DNA of 28,333 nucleotides from Prolixibacteraceae bacterium (GCA_003506435.1 DOAQ01000026.1:1-28333); one strand, 5' to 3'; counted from the stretch's first letter, positions 15,424 to 23,484 are shown. Numbers and translations are program-made. Notes: generated from the letters alone by a model not told the origin.

Positions 15424-15810
15424 TCAACTGAAAAAATTACTGTTTTTCTGAATCAGTTTTCGGTCGGCTTCCGACCATTCAAGGATTTTGGTTTGATTGG
15501 GTAATATCCAACGCGAAGCAATATGTTCCGTCAATTGCAACGATCCGTTTTTAATCTGGCAAACAAAGGGGATCAGCCGGATTTGTTTTATTCCGTAATC
15601 GTGCTCAACCGGTTCGAGTTGCCCCGTAATTTCAATCTCAACCGAAAGTTCTTCCTGTATTTCCCGGAGTATTGATTCTTCAGCAGTTTCGTCCTTCCGG
15701 ATTTTTCCTCCCGGAAATTCCCATTGAAACGGATGGTCTGTCCCGGGGCCGCGCTGAACAGCGAGTATTTTCCCTTTCTCCGTGATTATGGCACAGCTAA
15801 CATCGATCAT
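15424..15810 (-). CDS. NUDIX hydrolase, MutT-like
   Basis: This 128-residue cytoplasmic pyrophosphohydrolase is of MutT type and is expected to act on oxidised or non-canonical nucleoside triphosphates. The Nudix box runs from Gly35 to Val57: GKIRKDE, then TAEESIL, then REIQEELSV; the usual glycine near its end is Ser56, a tolerated change. The N-terminal MIDVSCAIITEKGKILAVQR and EFPGGK are typical of (d)CTP/8-oxo-dGTP-type members. The frame is open further upstream to 15963 but that part lies over the divergent gene and lacks family similarity, so the ATG at 15810 is the start. Confidence 0.92.
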   Translation of the reverse strand: MIDVSCAIITEKGKILAVQRGPGTDHPFQWEFPGGKIRKDETAEESILREIQEELSVEIEITGQLEPVEHDYGIKQIRLIPFVCQIKNGSLQLTEHIASRWILPNQTKILEWSEADRKLIQKNSNFFS

Positions 15811-15852
15811 CGTTGGCAGTTTATCCTGCAATGGTATAAAAAATCTATCTTT

Positions 15853-16431
15853 ATGACGAATAAAAATAAACTTTTCGTGACTGAAAACGACTTGCGGAAA
15901 ATCATTGGTTCGTGGGACAGCTTGGCGCTTGTCATCAATCATATTTCGGAATATCCGGAGCATGTCAGTGCGTTGATGAATATTTCAATGGATGATAAAC
16001 TGGAAGGCAGTTGGCGTGCCAGTTGGTTGATCAGTAAAATTCATGAAACGTACCCGGACCAGCTTGAGCCCTGGCTGGACCAGATTATCGATTTTTTACA
16101 AAAGACAACCGACAGCAGCAAGAAACGGGAATTCCTGAAGTTAATAAGCTATTATCCCGTTCCGGAAGAAAAAACGGCGCTGATGCTCGATTACTGCATC
16201 CGTCATTTTACTTCGGCCAGCGAGCCTGTTGCCGTGAGGGTTCATGCCATGCAGATTTTATTCAATATTTCGGAGCGCGAACCGGAACTCAAACACGAAT
16301 TGATCCAACTGATCGAGCACGAAATAGAATATCATTCGAGTGCGGGAATTAAATCGAGAGGGAGCAAGTTGTTGCGAAAGTTATACCGGCAACAGGGTAC
16401 AGATTATAAATCCGTTAACAATCGGGTGTAG
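15853..16431 (+). CDS. Helical-repeat (HEAT-like) protein, unknown function
   Basis: This 192-residue soluble protein is predicted to be nearly all alpha-helical, with helix pairs resembling HEAT/ARM repeats, for example EGSWRASWLISKIHETYP and PVAVRVHAMQILFNISERE. It is a recurrent uncharacterised Bacteroidota type, probably a protein-binding scaffold. The frame is open upstream to 15724 over the NUDIX gene, but MTNKNKLFVTENDL at 15853 is the sensible start. Only 42 bases separate it from the divergent NUDIX start, so both promoters must lie in that gap or overlap the neighbouring coding sequence. Confidence 0.75.
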   Translation: MTNKNKLFVTENDLRKIIGSWDSLALVINHISEYPEHVSALMNISMDDKLEGSWRASWLISKIHETYPDQLEPWLDQIIDFLQKTTDSSKKREFLKLISYYPVPEEKTALMLDYCIRHFTSASEPVAVRVHAMQILFNISEREPELKHELIQLIEHEIEYHSSAGIKSRGSKLLRKLYRQQGTDYKSVNNRV

Positions 16432-16487
16432 CCGGATAGAAAGCCTATTTTTTTTAGATAAATTTTTCGGTGGTAAGAAAAAAAATA

Positions 16488-16495
16488 TAATTTTG
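16488..16495 (+). promoter_or_regulatory. Predicted promoter -7 box of the tRNA-Gln pair
   Basis: TAATTTTG is a perfect consensus match 31 bases before the first tRNA-Gln. A -33 TTG is not visible. Confidence 0.5.
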
Positions 16496-16526
16496 CACCG
16501 TCCTTAGAAAAAGGGCATCTAATGAT

Positions 16527-16599
16527 TGACCTATGGTGTAATTGGCAACACGTCTGATTTTGGTTCAGAAGAGTCCAAGTTCGAGCCTTGGTAGGTCAA
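16527..16599 (+). tRNA. tRNA-Gln (anticodon TTG)
   Basis: The acceptor stem TGACCTA pairs with TAGGTCA. The anticodon stem TCTGA/TCAGA closes the loop TTTTGGT, giving anticodon TTG, which reads CAA. The T arm is intact. The discriminator is A at 16599 and no CCA is encoded. It is the first of two tandem tRNA-Gln genes, with an 11-base spacer. Confidence 0.95.
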
Positions 16600-16610
16600 C
16601 ATCTTAAAAT

Positions 16611-16683
16611 TGTCCTGTGGTGTAATTGGCAACACGTCTGACTCTGGATCAGAAGAGTCCAAGTTCGAGCCTTGGCAGGACAA
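16611..16683 (+). tRNA. tRNA-Gln (anticodon CTG)
   Basis: The acceptor stem TGTCCTG pairs with CAGGACA. The anticodon loop CTCTGGA gives anticodon CTG, which reads CAG. The gene differs from the preceding tRNA-Gln at seven of 73 positions: four form two compensated acceptor pairs and three lie in the anticodon loop, indicating tandem duplication and anticodon change. The discriminator is A and no CCA is encoded. Confidence 0.95.
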
Positions 16684-16690
16684 CATGTAA

Positions 16691-16734
16691 AAGAAAAAGC
16701 CTGTAAATCAATCGATTTACAGGCTTTTTCTTTT
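16691..16734. terminator. Bidirectional terminator between tRNA-Gln genes and aspS
   Basis: A perfect 16-base stem (16694-16709 against 16714-16729, core GCCTGTAAATC) has the four-base loop AATC, with A's on the left and T's on the right. It can terminate both the tRNA transcript (plus) and aspS (minus), which converge here. Confidence 0.9.
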
Positions 16735-16752
16735 GCTGATATTTTATTCGGA

Positions 16753-18504
16753 CTATTGTTTCAAATCCAGTTTAATGTTTAATTCATTCAATTGTGCGTC
16801 GGCAATTGACGACGGTGAATCCATCATTACATCGCGGCCTGAATTGTTTTTCGGGAATGCAATGGTGTCGCGGATACTGTCCAGCCCGGCAAACATTGAA
16901 GTCAGGCGGTCGAATCCAAAGGCGATACCGGCATGCGGTGGAGCGCCAAATTTGAAAGCATTCATCAGGAAGCCAAACTGATATTCGGCTTGTTCCGGGG
17001 TAAATCCGAGCATGTTGAACATCTTTGCCTGCAATCCTTTGTCGAAAATACGGACTGAACCTCCGCCGATTTCCACTCCGTTGATAACCAAATCGTACGC
17101 ATTGGCACGAACGGCTCCGGGGTTGGTTTCGAGCATTGAGATGTCTTCCGGTTTCGGAGCGGTAAACGGATGGTGCATTGCATAGTAACGTTTCGTTTCT
17201 TCGTCCCACTCCAGCAGCGGAAAGTCGACTACCCACAATGGTTGAAACACCGATTTTTCGCGCAGTCCAAGTTGGTTGGCCATTTCGAGGCGTAGTTCGC
17301 CAAGTGCTTTTTGTGTTTGTTCTTTGGCGCCGGACAGTACCAGAATTAAGTCGCCCGGTTTCGCGCCGAACAGGTCGGCCCATTTTTTCAGTTCTTCCGG
17401 AGAATAAAATTTATCGACTGATGATTTCAAACTGCCATCAGTATTATATTTCAGGTAAACCATTCCTTTGGCTCCAATTTGCGGACGTTTTACCCATTCG
17501 GTAAGTGCATCGAGTTGTTTGCGGGTGTATTCCGAACAGCCTTCGGCACAAATCCCACCGACAAATTCAGCATCGTCGAAAACCGGGAAGCCTTTGCCTT
17601 TTGCCAGCCTGGTCAATTCCTTAATTTTCATTTCGAAACGGATGTCCGGTTTGTCGGAACCATAATTTTCCATTGCTTCGGAATAGGGCATCCGGGGAAA
17701 TTCGCTAATTTCAATTCCTTTGATTTCTTTGAACATATAACGGGTCAATCCTTCGAATGTATTCAGAATGTCTTCCTGCTCGACAAACGACATTTCACAG
17801 TCTATTTGGGTAAACTCAGGCTGACGGTCGGCACGCAAATCCTCGTCGCGGAAACATTTCACAATTTGGTAGTAGCGGTCGAACCCGGCTACCATCAACA
17901 ACTGTTTCAACTGTTGCGGCGATTGCGGAAGCGCGTAAAATTCGCCCGGGTTCATGCGTGAAGGAACCACGAAGTCGCGGGCTCCTTCCGGCGTCGATTT
18001 GATCAGAACCGGCGTTTCTGTTTCAATAAAATTGAGCCCGTTCAGATAGCTGCGTACGGCGTGAGCCATTTTTGCGCGAAGGACCAGTGTGTCGCGAACA
18101 GGCGCACGGCGCAAATCGAGGTAGCGGTATTTCATGCGGATATCGTCGCCGCCGTCGCTTTCATCTTCAATTGTGAAAGGCGGCACCTCCGAAGCATTCA
18201 AAATTTGTAGGCCCAAAACTTCAATTTCAATATCTCCGGTCGGAATATTTTTGTTTTTATTGCTTCGTTCGAGGACAATCCCTTTCGATTGGATTACAAA
18301 TTCGCGCCCCAGCTTTTTCATCTTTTCGGTGACTTCAGGATTGGTTTTTTCATCGAAAACCAACTGCGTAAGCCCGTAACGGTCGCGCAGGTCGATAAAT
18401 GTCATCCCTCCGAATTCGCGTTTGCGTTGGACCCACCCGGCCAGGGTAACTTCGGCGCCCTGATGTTCGAGGCGCAATTCGCCACATGTATGTGTTCTGT
18501 ACAT
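16753..18504 (-). CDS. aspS: Aspartyl-tRNA synthetase
   Basis: AspS charges tRNA-Asp. The 583-residue class II synthetase has, in order, the OB-fold anticodon-binding domain (residues 1 to about 110, including LAGWVQRKREFGGMTFIDLRD), the catalytic core with motif 2 (CFRDEDLRADRQPEFTQID), a bacterial-type GAD insertion around residues 290-410, and motif 3 near the C-terminus (GIAFGFDRLTSMF). Length and architecture fit the bacterial form. The ATG at 18504 is preceded on the minus strand by a perfect -7 box TATTTTTG at 18530-18537. It is divergent from tadA and shares a bidirectional terminator with the tRNA-Gln genes. Confidence 0.98.
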   Translation of the reverse strand: MYRTHTCGELRLEHQGAEVTLAGWVQRKREFGGMTFIDLRDRYGLTQLVFDEKTNPEVTEKMKKLGREFVIQSKGIVLERSNKNKNIPTGDIEIEVLGLQILNASEVPPFTIEDESDGGDDIRMKYRYLDLRRAPVRDTLVLRAKMAHAVRSYLNGLNFIETETPVLIKSTPEGARDFVVPSRMNPGEFYALPQSPQQLKQLLMVAGFDRYYQIVKCFRDEDLRADRQPEFTQIDCEMSFVEQEDILNTFEGLTRYMFKEIKGIEISEFPRMPYSEAMENYGSDKPDIRFEMKIKELTRLAKGKGFPVFDDAEFVGGICAEGCSEYTRKQLDALTEWVKRPQIGAKGMVYLKYNTDGSLKSSVDKFYSPEELKKWADLFGAKPGDLILVLSGAKEQTQKALGELRLEMANQLGLREKSVFQPLWVVDFPLLEWDEETKRYYAMHHPFTAPKPEDISMLETNPGAVRANAYDLVINGVEIGGGSVRIFDKGLQAKMFNMLGFTPEQAEYQFGFLMNAFKFGAPPHAGIAFGFDRLTSMFAGLDSIRDTIAFPKNNSGRDVMMDSPSSIADAQLNELNIKLDLKQ

Positions 18505-18529
18505 TGATGCTCAATTTTAATTTTGCTTG

Positions 18530-18537
18530 CAAAAATA
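18530..18537 (-). promoter_or_regulatory. Predicted aspS -7 promoter box
   Basis: Read on the minus strand this is TATTTTTG, a perfect match 25 bases before the aspS ATG. Confidence 0.5.
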
Positions 18538-18573
18538 CACAGATTATCAGAATTAAAAACAGCATATTTGCTT

Positions 18574-18581
18574 TATGTTTG
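18574..18581 (+). promoter_or_regulatory. Predicted tadA -7 promoter box
   Basis: TATGTTTG is a perfect TAnnTTTG match 20 bases before the tadA ATG at 18602. No -33 TTG is visible. Its divergent counterpart for aspS lies 37 bases to the left. Confidence 0.5.
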
Positions 18582-18601
18582 TATTTAAAAAGTGAATTTC
18601 C

Positions 18602-19042
18602 ATGGAGCCATTTACGGATGAATATTTCATGAAACGGGCGATTCAGGAAGCAGTGACGGCTTTTGAAAAGGATGAAATCCCGGTTGGGGCAGTGGTAGTT
18701 GCCAACAATCGCATCATTGCGCGGGCCCATAATTTAACTGAAACACTAACCGATGTGACGGCTCATGCCGAGATGCAGGCAATTACTGCCGCAGCCAATC
18801 TGCTGGGAGCAAAATACCTGAACGAATGCACCTTGTACGTGACGCTCGAACCTTGTGTGATGTGTGCCGGGGCTTTGGGCTGGTCGCAGGTTGGGAAACT
18901 GGTATATGGAGCAAGTGATGATAAACGAGGGTTTACCAAATTCGCCCCTGCCGCTTTGCATCCAAAAACTGAAGTCGTTTCGGGCATTATGGCCAATGAC
19001 TGCGCCGATTTGATGACAGAGTTCTTCAGGAAAAAACGGTAA
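18602..19042 (+). CDS. tadA: tRNA adenosine(34) deaminase TadA
   Basis: TadA converts the wobble adenosine of tRNA-Arg(ACG) to inosine. The 146-residue cytidine-deaminase-fold protein has the zinc and catalytic residues: His55 and Glu57 in HAE, and Cys85 and Cys88 in PCVMC. PVGAVVV and ARAHN before the HAE motif are typical of the TadA family rather than of cytosine or guanine deaminases. It is divergent from aspS and ends 13 bases from the convergent aroA. Confidence 0.93.
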   Translation: MEPFTDEYFMKRAIQEAVTAFEKDEIPVGAVVVANNRIIARAHNLTETLTDVTAHAEMQAITAAANLLGAKYLNECTLYVTLEPCVMCAGALGWSQVGKLVYGASDDKRGFTKFAPAALHPKTEVVSGIMANDCADLMTEFFRKKR

Positions 19043-19055
19043 CAGAAGAAAATAT

Positions 19056-20285
19056 TTATTCGTTCACTATAAATCCTACCTTTTTCAAATCATTCCAAAA
19101 TGCAGGGTACGATTTGGTTACCACCATTGGCTCTTCAACGGTTACCGGGCCGTATGTTTGACATGCAGGAGCAAAAGCCATTGCCATGCGGTGGTCTTTG
19201 TAGGTTGAAATAGATGGATTGTCCACTTTTTCCAAGGGAAAAGTTCCGTCCCATTGCAGTTCACCGTGTGCCGGCTCTGTAATTTCAGCCCCAAATTTGG
19301 CCAGTTCGTTTTGCAGGGCTTCAATGCGGTTGGTTTCTTTTATTTTCAGGGTTTCCAGACCGGTGAAATGAAACGGCACATTTTTCATCACGCACAAAAC
19401 GGCGAAAGTTTGCGCCACATCCGGGTTTTCAATAAAATTAAGCTGAAGGTTTTTCGGAAGTGGTTTTTCTGTCTTGCTCAGACGGACACCTTTTTCGGTT
19501 TCTTCTGAAACTACCCCGAACGGTTCAAACCATTTAGCAATAACACAGTCGCCCTGAAGACTGTCCAGTTTCAGATCTTCCAGTTCCAGGTCAACTTCTT
19601 CGGCCAGTGCGGTCATCTGGTACCAGTACGAAGCACTCGACCAGTCGGCTTCAACGATATACTGAACGGGACGATACGTCTGTTCCGCAATTCGGATTTC
19701 GTTCCCTTTCCACGCGTGCTTCACCCCGAATTGTTCCATCAGTTTCAGGGTGAGTTCAATGTACGAGCGCGATATAATTTTATTTTTCAACCTCAGCGTC
19801 AAACCGCCATCAATCGACGGGGCGATCATCAGCAGGGCCGAAATATACTGGCTGGAAACGCTGCCATCAAGTTCGATGATGTCGCCTTTCAGATGTGATC
19901 CGTAGATTTTTAGTGGCGGGAAACCCTCGTTTTCGAGGTATTCAATGCGTGCGCCGAGCGAGTTCAACGCATCAACCAGAATGCCAATGGGACGTTGTTT
20001 CATGCGTTCCGAGCCGGTGAGGGTCCATTCACCTACGATCATGGAAAGGAAAGCCGTAAGAAAACGCATCGCTGTTCCGGCGTGACCAATATCGAAATGA
20101 TTGGTGTTCGATGTGAAAGCCTGCTCCATTACCCGGGTATCGTCGCTGTCCGACAGATTTTTAATCGGGTAGGGGCTGTAACTAAGCGCGTTGATGATCA
20201 GCGCACGGTTGGCAATGCTTTTCGATGCCGGAAGTTGAATGCTTCCTTTCAGGGTTTTATCGGGTTTCGATACAGAATATTTCAT
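19056..20285 (-). CDS. aroA: 3-phosphoshikimate 1-carboxyvinyltransferase (EPSP synthase)
   Basis: AroA joins phosphoenolpyruvate to shikimate-3-phosphate in chorismate synthesis. From the ATG at 20285 the protein has 409 residues, somewhat shorter than the enteric enzyme. Signatures are LPASKSIANRAL near the N-terminus (PEP and substrate binding), GHAGTAMRFLTAFL, the KIKETNRIEAL segment and YKDHRMAMAFA near the C-terminus. An in-frame TTG at 20291 is a poorer start. It lies downstream of aroB on the same strand, separated by about 75 bases that contain REP-like sequence, so the two shikimate genes are likely co-transcribed. Confidence 0.96.
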   Translation of the reverse strand: MKYSVSKPDKTLKGSIQLPASKSIANRALIINALSYSPYPIKNLSDSDDTRVMEQAFTSNTNHFDIGHAGTAMRFLTAFLSMIVGEWTLTGSERMKQRPIGILVDALNSLGARIEYLENEGFPPLKIYGSHLKGDIIELDGSVSSQYISALLMIAPSIDGGLTLRLKNKIISRSYIELTLKLMEQFGVKHAWKGNEIRIAEQTYRPVQYIVEADWSSASYWYQMTALAEEVDLELEDLKLDSLQGDCVIAKWFEPFGVVSEETEKGVRLSKTEKPLPKNLQLNFIENPDVAQTFAVLCVMKNVPFHFTGLETLKIKETNRIEALQNELAKFGAEITEPAHGELQWDGTFPLEKVDNPSISTYKDHRMAMAFAPACQTYGPVTVEEPMVVTKSYPAFWNDLKKVGFIVNE

Positions 20286-20320
20286 GTTCAAATTACGAGT
20301 TACAAAAAGCCCCCTTCTTA

Positions 20321-20337
20321 TTCCCCCAAAGGGGGAA
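20321..20337. repeat. Short C/G palindrome between aroB and aroA
   Basis: TTCCCCC and GGGGGAA enclose a loop AAA, within a context of 'cccccttcttattcccccaaaggggg'-like sequence. Together with the related palindrome at 20395-20415, it resembles the dispersed REP-like elements seen between genes in many Bacteroidota. It would fold in the aroB-aroA message. Confidence 0.6.
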
Positions 20338-20361
20338 AGATACGGTTGCGATAGTTCAATG

Positions 20362-21495
20362 TTATATGCTTTCTGATTTGTTACTGTCCAAAAGTCCTTC
20401 TCCTTTGGAGAAGGATTTAGGATGAGGCTTTTCCATCATCAAATAGTATTCCAGCGCTTCAAAAACTTCTGCTTTTGTGCAGTTCTGGTTGATTTCTACT
20501 TTCCCGATTTCGGGAATCAGCGTAAAATTGATGCGCCCGGCTTCATTTTTTTTGTCGTGCGTCATTAGTTCGAATAAAGCATCAAAGTCGTTTTCGGTAA
20601 TTTCGAATTTGCCGTACCGTTCCAACAGCCATTGGCTGATTTGCTGCAACAGCACTGCCTCGAAACCGCATTTTTTTGCTGAAAGGAAAAGTTCGACAAT
20701 CATCCCGTAAACCACTGCATAGCCATGTAGGATGGGTTTTCCAGTTTTCATGGCATAGCTTTCGAAAGCATGGCCAACGGTATGTCCCAGGTTCAGCGCC
20801 TTGCGGATGTTTTTTTCGGTGGGGTCGTTCATTACGAACCATTTTTTCACAGCAACCGAGTGGGCAATTATTTCCTGAAGCGCTTCGTAGTTGATATTTT
20901 TCAGGTCGAATTTCTGTAATTCGTCCCAGTGTTCCGGGCTTTTGATGAACCCGTGTTTGATCATTTCAGCATAGCCCGAAAGGAAATTTGCATGATCGAT
21001 GGTTTTCAGGAAATTGGTATTGATGATAACCGTTACCGGCTCCTGAAATACGCCGATCTCATTTTTTAGTCCATTGAAATTGAAGCCGGTTTTCCCGCCC
21101 AAAGAAGCATCAACCTGTGCCAGCAAGGTGGTGGGGATGTTTACAAAATCGAGCCCCCGTTTAAAGGTCGAAGCAGCAAAGCCGCCCAGATCGGTGAGCA
21201 TGCCTCCGCCCAAATTGATCAGCAGCGATTTGCGGTCGGCGCCATTCTCCGACAGGAATTGCCATACTTTTTCAACTGAACCAATTTTTTTATTTTCCTC
21301 ACCTGCTTCAATTTCCAGCCATTTGATCTGAAGCTGGTCGATAACCGGCTGAACAAGAGGAAGACACTTCTGTTCGGCATTCTCTTCGGTCAGTAAAAAA
21401 ACTTTTTCTTTCGGGTACTTTTCAACCACTGACAGAAGTTCTTTTACTATATCCTGTGAAAAAACAATATTTGAATGTATTTTTGATTCAACCAT
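20362..21495 (-). CDS. aroB: 3-dehydroquinate synthase
   Basis: AroB makes 3-dehydroquinate from DAHP using NAD and zinc, the second step of the shikimate pathway. From the ATG at 21495 it has 377 residues. Motifs include LGGGMLTDLGGFAAST (NAD binding), NIPTTLLAQVDASLGGKTG and the metal-binding NLGHTVGHAFE. An in-frame TTG at 21519 lies inside the promoter box and is rejected. The last 21 or so residues, KPHPKSFSKGEGLLDSNKS and on, are not family sequence; they are encoded by a palindromic repeat at 20395-20415 that has run into the gene's 3' end. aroA follows on the same strand. Confidence 0.96.
   Translation of the reverse strand: MVESKIHSNIVFSQDIVKELLSVVEKYPKEKVFLLTEENAEQKCLPLVQPVIDQLQIKWLEIEAGEENKKIGSVEKVWQFLSENGADRKSLLINLGGGMLTDLGGFAASTFKRGLDFVNIPTTLLAQVDASLGGKTGFNFNGLKNEIGVFQEPVTVIINTNFLKTIDHANFLSGYAEMIKHGFIKSPEHWDELQKFDLKNINYEALQEIIAHSVAVKKWFVMNDPTEKNIRKALNLGHTVGHAFESYAMKTGKPILHGYAVVYGMIVELFLSAKKCGFEAVLLQQISQWLLERYGKFEITENDFDALFELMTHDKKNEAGRINFTLIPEIGKVEINQNCTKAEVFEALEYYLMMEKPHPKSFSKGEGLLDSNKSESI
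20395..20415. repeat. REP-like palindrome inside the aroB 3' end
   Basis: TCCTTCTCC and GGAGAAGGA form a perfect 9-base stem around TTT, extended by 'ggatttaggatgagg'. I recognise this wording as a dispersed intergenic element of Bacteroidota. Here it is translated as part of the AroB tail (PKSFSKGEGL). Confidence 0.65.
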
Positions 21496-21516
21496 TGGTC
21501 TGTTTTTATGGATGGT

Positions 21517-21524
21517 CAAAGTTA
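21517..21524 (-). promoter_or_regulatory. Predicted aroB -7 promoter box
   Basis: Read on the minus strand this is TAACTTTG, a perfect match 21 bases before the ATG at 21495. It overlaps the alternative TTG start at 21519, which decides the aroB start. The plus-strand box for the next gene begins only three bases away. Confidence 0.55.
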
Positions 21525-21527
21525 AAA

Positions 21528-21535
21528 TAATTTTG
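21528..21535 (+). promoter_or_regulatory. Predicted -7 box of the gene at 21595
   Basis: TAATTTTG on the plus strand is a perfect match about 60 bases before the ATG at 21595. It sits back to back with the aroB box (21517-21524), so the two polymerase footprints would overlap. Confidence 0.4.
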
Positions 21536-21594
21536 CCAGTGGCTGGCTATCCCGGATTTACAGGTTTGCTTTTTTACGATTCGTTAAACGTGTT

Positions 21595-22071
21595 ATGGAA
21601 TTTTCAAATCAGATACGCACCAAAAAAATTAAACGGAACTTCAATCTTGTAGTTCTTTTGTTCATTCTTGCAGCCCTTTATTTTCTGTGGAAAAAAGAGG
21701 ATATGATTACAATTTATATCGGCATCGGACTGGTTGTTTTTGTTGTCCTTGTTTTGGTGATTAATTTCAATTATGTGTCATTCAGTTCTGCAAATGGTAA
21801 AATTTCGGTCCGGTACTATCCGGTAATTACTTTATTTGGCAGGGAATACAGCTCAATTGACTTCCAGCATGAGTTGCTGTATAAATATGATTTAAAAACC
21901 ACATTCCCGTTCCGCGATTTAACACTGACCGTAAAGACCCAGCGGGGCGTTGCCGATTATCCGACGGTCAGCCTTACTGCCCTTACGAAAAATGAATTAA
22001 ATGCAATCCGGCAGGAACTGGAAACGATTCTGGCCCGTCAGGGAACCTCGCGGAGAAAACAGGGGAATTAA
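21595..22071 (+). CDS. Small membrane protein, unknown function
   Basis: This 158-residue protein has two adjacent hydrophobic segments (about residues 16-33 and 37-58, separated by KKEDM) followed by a soluble, beta-rich domain with basic ends (SSANGKISVRYYPVITLFG, then FPFRDLTLTVKTQRG). The layout resembles small bacterial PH-domain-like membrane proteins, but I cannot assign a family. It is divergent from aroB and is followed by a 328-base gap. Confidence 0.7.
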   Translation: MEFSNQIRTKKIKRNFNLVVLLFILAALYFLWKKEDMITIYIGIGLVVFVVLVLVINFNYVSFSSANGKISVRYYPVITLFGREYSSIDFQHELLYKYDLKTTFPFRDLTLTVKTQRGVADYPTVSLTALTKNELNAIRQELETILARQGTSRRKQGN

Positions 22072-22399
22072 ATAGTAAAGTTGTAACGCATAGAGAAAGT
22101 ACGAATTAGGAGGATTTATAAAATACTATTACAACATCAACTCGTTGTTCAAACACTTCTTCCCAACCGGATACTTCCCTGCCCAAAAACATTGCTGTTA
22201 TAATTTACAGAGCTCCTCTCCTGTTTAGTTATCCCTTTTTTCAACTTCAAAATATTGGTTCAATTGTCTGGTATCATAAATAAAAAGTTTAATGTTACGA
22301 GTACGATTTGTCAAAATGCTATTCAACGGACATCAGGTTACAAACCTGAGAGAGTTTAGCCCCTTGTTCCCGCTATGCTCAAACTGGCAGTTGGAAAAT
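22072..22399. other. 328-base intergenic gap between convergent genes
   Basis: No coding region, tRNA or strong intrinsic terminator was found here. The only clear structure is the hairpin at 22333-22349. The flanking text ('gtactcgtaacatt', 'acaaacctgagag') looks like degenerate dispersed-repeat DNA. Confidence 0.6.
22333..22349. repeat. REP-like hairpin TCAGGTT-ACA-AACCTGA
   Basis: A perfect 7-base stem with a three-base loop lies 51 bases after the stop of the aldo-keto reductase gene. The CAGGTTTGTAACCTG wording on the minus strand resembles dispersed palindromes in Bacteroidota genomes. It could also fold at the end of the operon message. No RAYT transposase is encoded in the window. 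Confidence 0.5.
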
Positions 22400-23446
22400 T
22401 TATGCCCAGTTACCGTCGCAATAGCCAGGTTTCATCCAGGGCAGGTTTTCATGGTTGTAGAATGGGGCCAGTTGCATGGCCATTTCTTTCATTTTCGCTT
22501 CATCCATCGGTTGAAAATTCCGCAGGATTTCGAGGTTTGATTTTACAACTTCTATACTGTCAAGTCCAAGCACTATTACATCAGGGCCTTTCAGCGACAA
22601 GGCGTACCTGACCAAATCTTCCGGGTTGAGCCCTTTGACTGTTTCCCGGGGACGGACAACCTTCATCAGGATCACCCCCATTCCTTTTTCCTTTGCTGCC
22701 GGGATAACCAACTCCTGCCTGTGTTGCGGGTTGCTGGCCTGCCCCCAGTGGTTCATGGCAATAAGCATGGTGTCGAAATCCCCGCGTCCGGCCAATTCCT
22801 TCATCGCTGCCGCATCGGAATGTCCCGAAAAACCGATGAACCGGGTAACTTTCTGGTCTTTCATTTTGTGGAGGATATCGATCAGGTTCCCCTTTTCACT
22901 GAGTTTTTCCACGTCCTCCATCGATCGCACATCGTGGATCATCAGTTGGTCGAGATGATCTGTTTGCAGGCGTTTCAGGCTGGTTTCTATCTGGCGCATC
23001 GCTTCGTTGGGGTCCCGACTGGTGACTTTGGTCGAAAGAAAAATCTCTTTACGGCGTGTGGCAACTACCGGCCCCAGACGTTCTTCGCTAACGATTATCC
23101 GGGGACTCTTTTTCTTGCCGGGAGGTGTTCCAATTGTATTGTCATAGGCAAATGCCGTATCCCAGTAGTAAAGCCCGTTGTCCAGCGTGAAGTGGAGCAG
23201 TTCCCGTGCCTCGTCGTCGCTGTCGACATGACAGAAACGTGAGCCCAGGCCGCAAACAATGCGCGGTACACGCACCCCCGTTTTTCCCAAGATTGTGGTA
23301 GGCAGACCTTTTGCATCGTATTCCTGCGAAGAACCTGCCATCCTGAAAACAGAGCAGGAAGGCAAAAAGTCTGACCCGGCCATCAACAAACCGGCGCCAA
23401 CAGCGCTTTTTATAAATTTCCGGCGGGATGAATTATTATTGTCCAT
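22400..23446 (-). CDS. Tat-exported aldo-keto reductase
   Basis: The protein has 348 residues from the ATG at 23446; an ATG at 23464 would add six. It begins with a twin-arginine signal SSRRKFIK (Arg8-Arg9), a hydrophobic stretch and a lipobox-like LPSC (Cys31), so it is probably folded in the cytoplasm and anchored in the envelope. The aldo-keto reductase barrel keeps the catalytic tetrad: Asp and Tyr in WDTAFAYDN, Lys in FLSTKV and His in LMIHDV. The NADPH it would need is not expected in the periplasm unless bound before export. It is the last gene of the cluster, 38 bases after the VOC gene. The substrate is likely a sugar or keto-sugar, by context only. Confidence 0.9.
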   Translation of the reverse strand: MDNNNSSRRKFIKSAVGAGLLMAGSDFLPSCSVFRMAGSSQEYDAKGLPTTILGKTGVRVPRIVCGLGSRFCHVDSDDEARELLHFTLDNGLYYWDTAFAYDNTIGTPPGKKKSPRIIVSEERLGPVVATRRKEIFLSTKVTSRDPNEAMRQIETSLKRLQTDHLDQLMIHDVRSMEDVEKLSEKGNLIDILHKMKDQKVTRFIGFSGHSDAAAMKELAGRGDFDTMLIAMNHWGQASNPQHRQELVIPAAKEKGMGVILMKVVRPRETVKGLNPEDLVRYALSLKGPDVIVLGLDSIEVVKSNLEILRNFQPMDEAKMKEMAMQLAPFYNHENLPWMKPGYCDGNWA

Positions 23447-23484
23447 TTTTACAGTTTTTATCATTCAATTTAATTGTTTTTTTA

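Noticed and set aside
15724..15852. N-terminal extension of the helical-repeat protein
   Set aside because: It is antisense to the NUDIX Nudix-box region; the sensible start is the ATG at 15853.
15811..15963. N-terminal extension of the NUDIX protein
   Set aside because: The extra 51 residues have no NUDIX similarity and lie antisense over the start of the divergent helical-repeat gene; the ATG at 15810 begins the family sequence.
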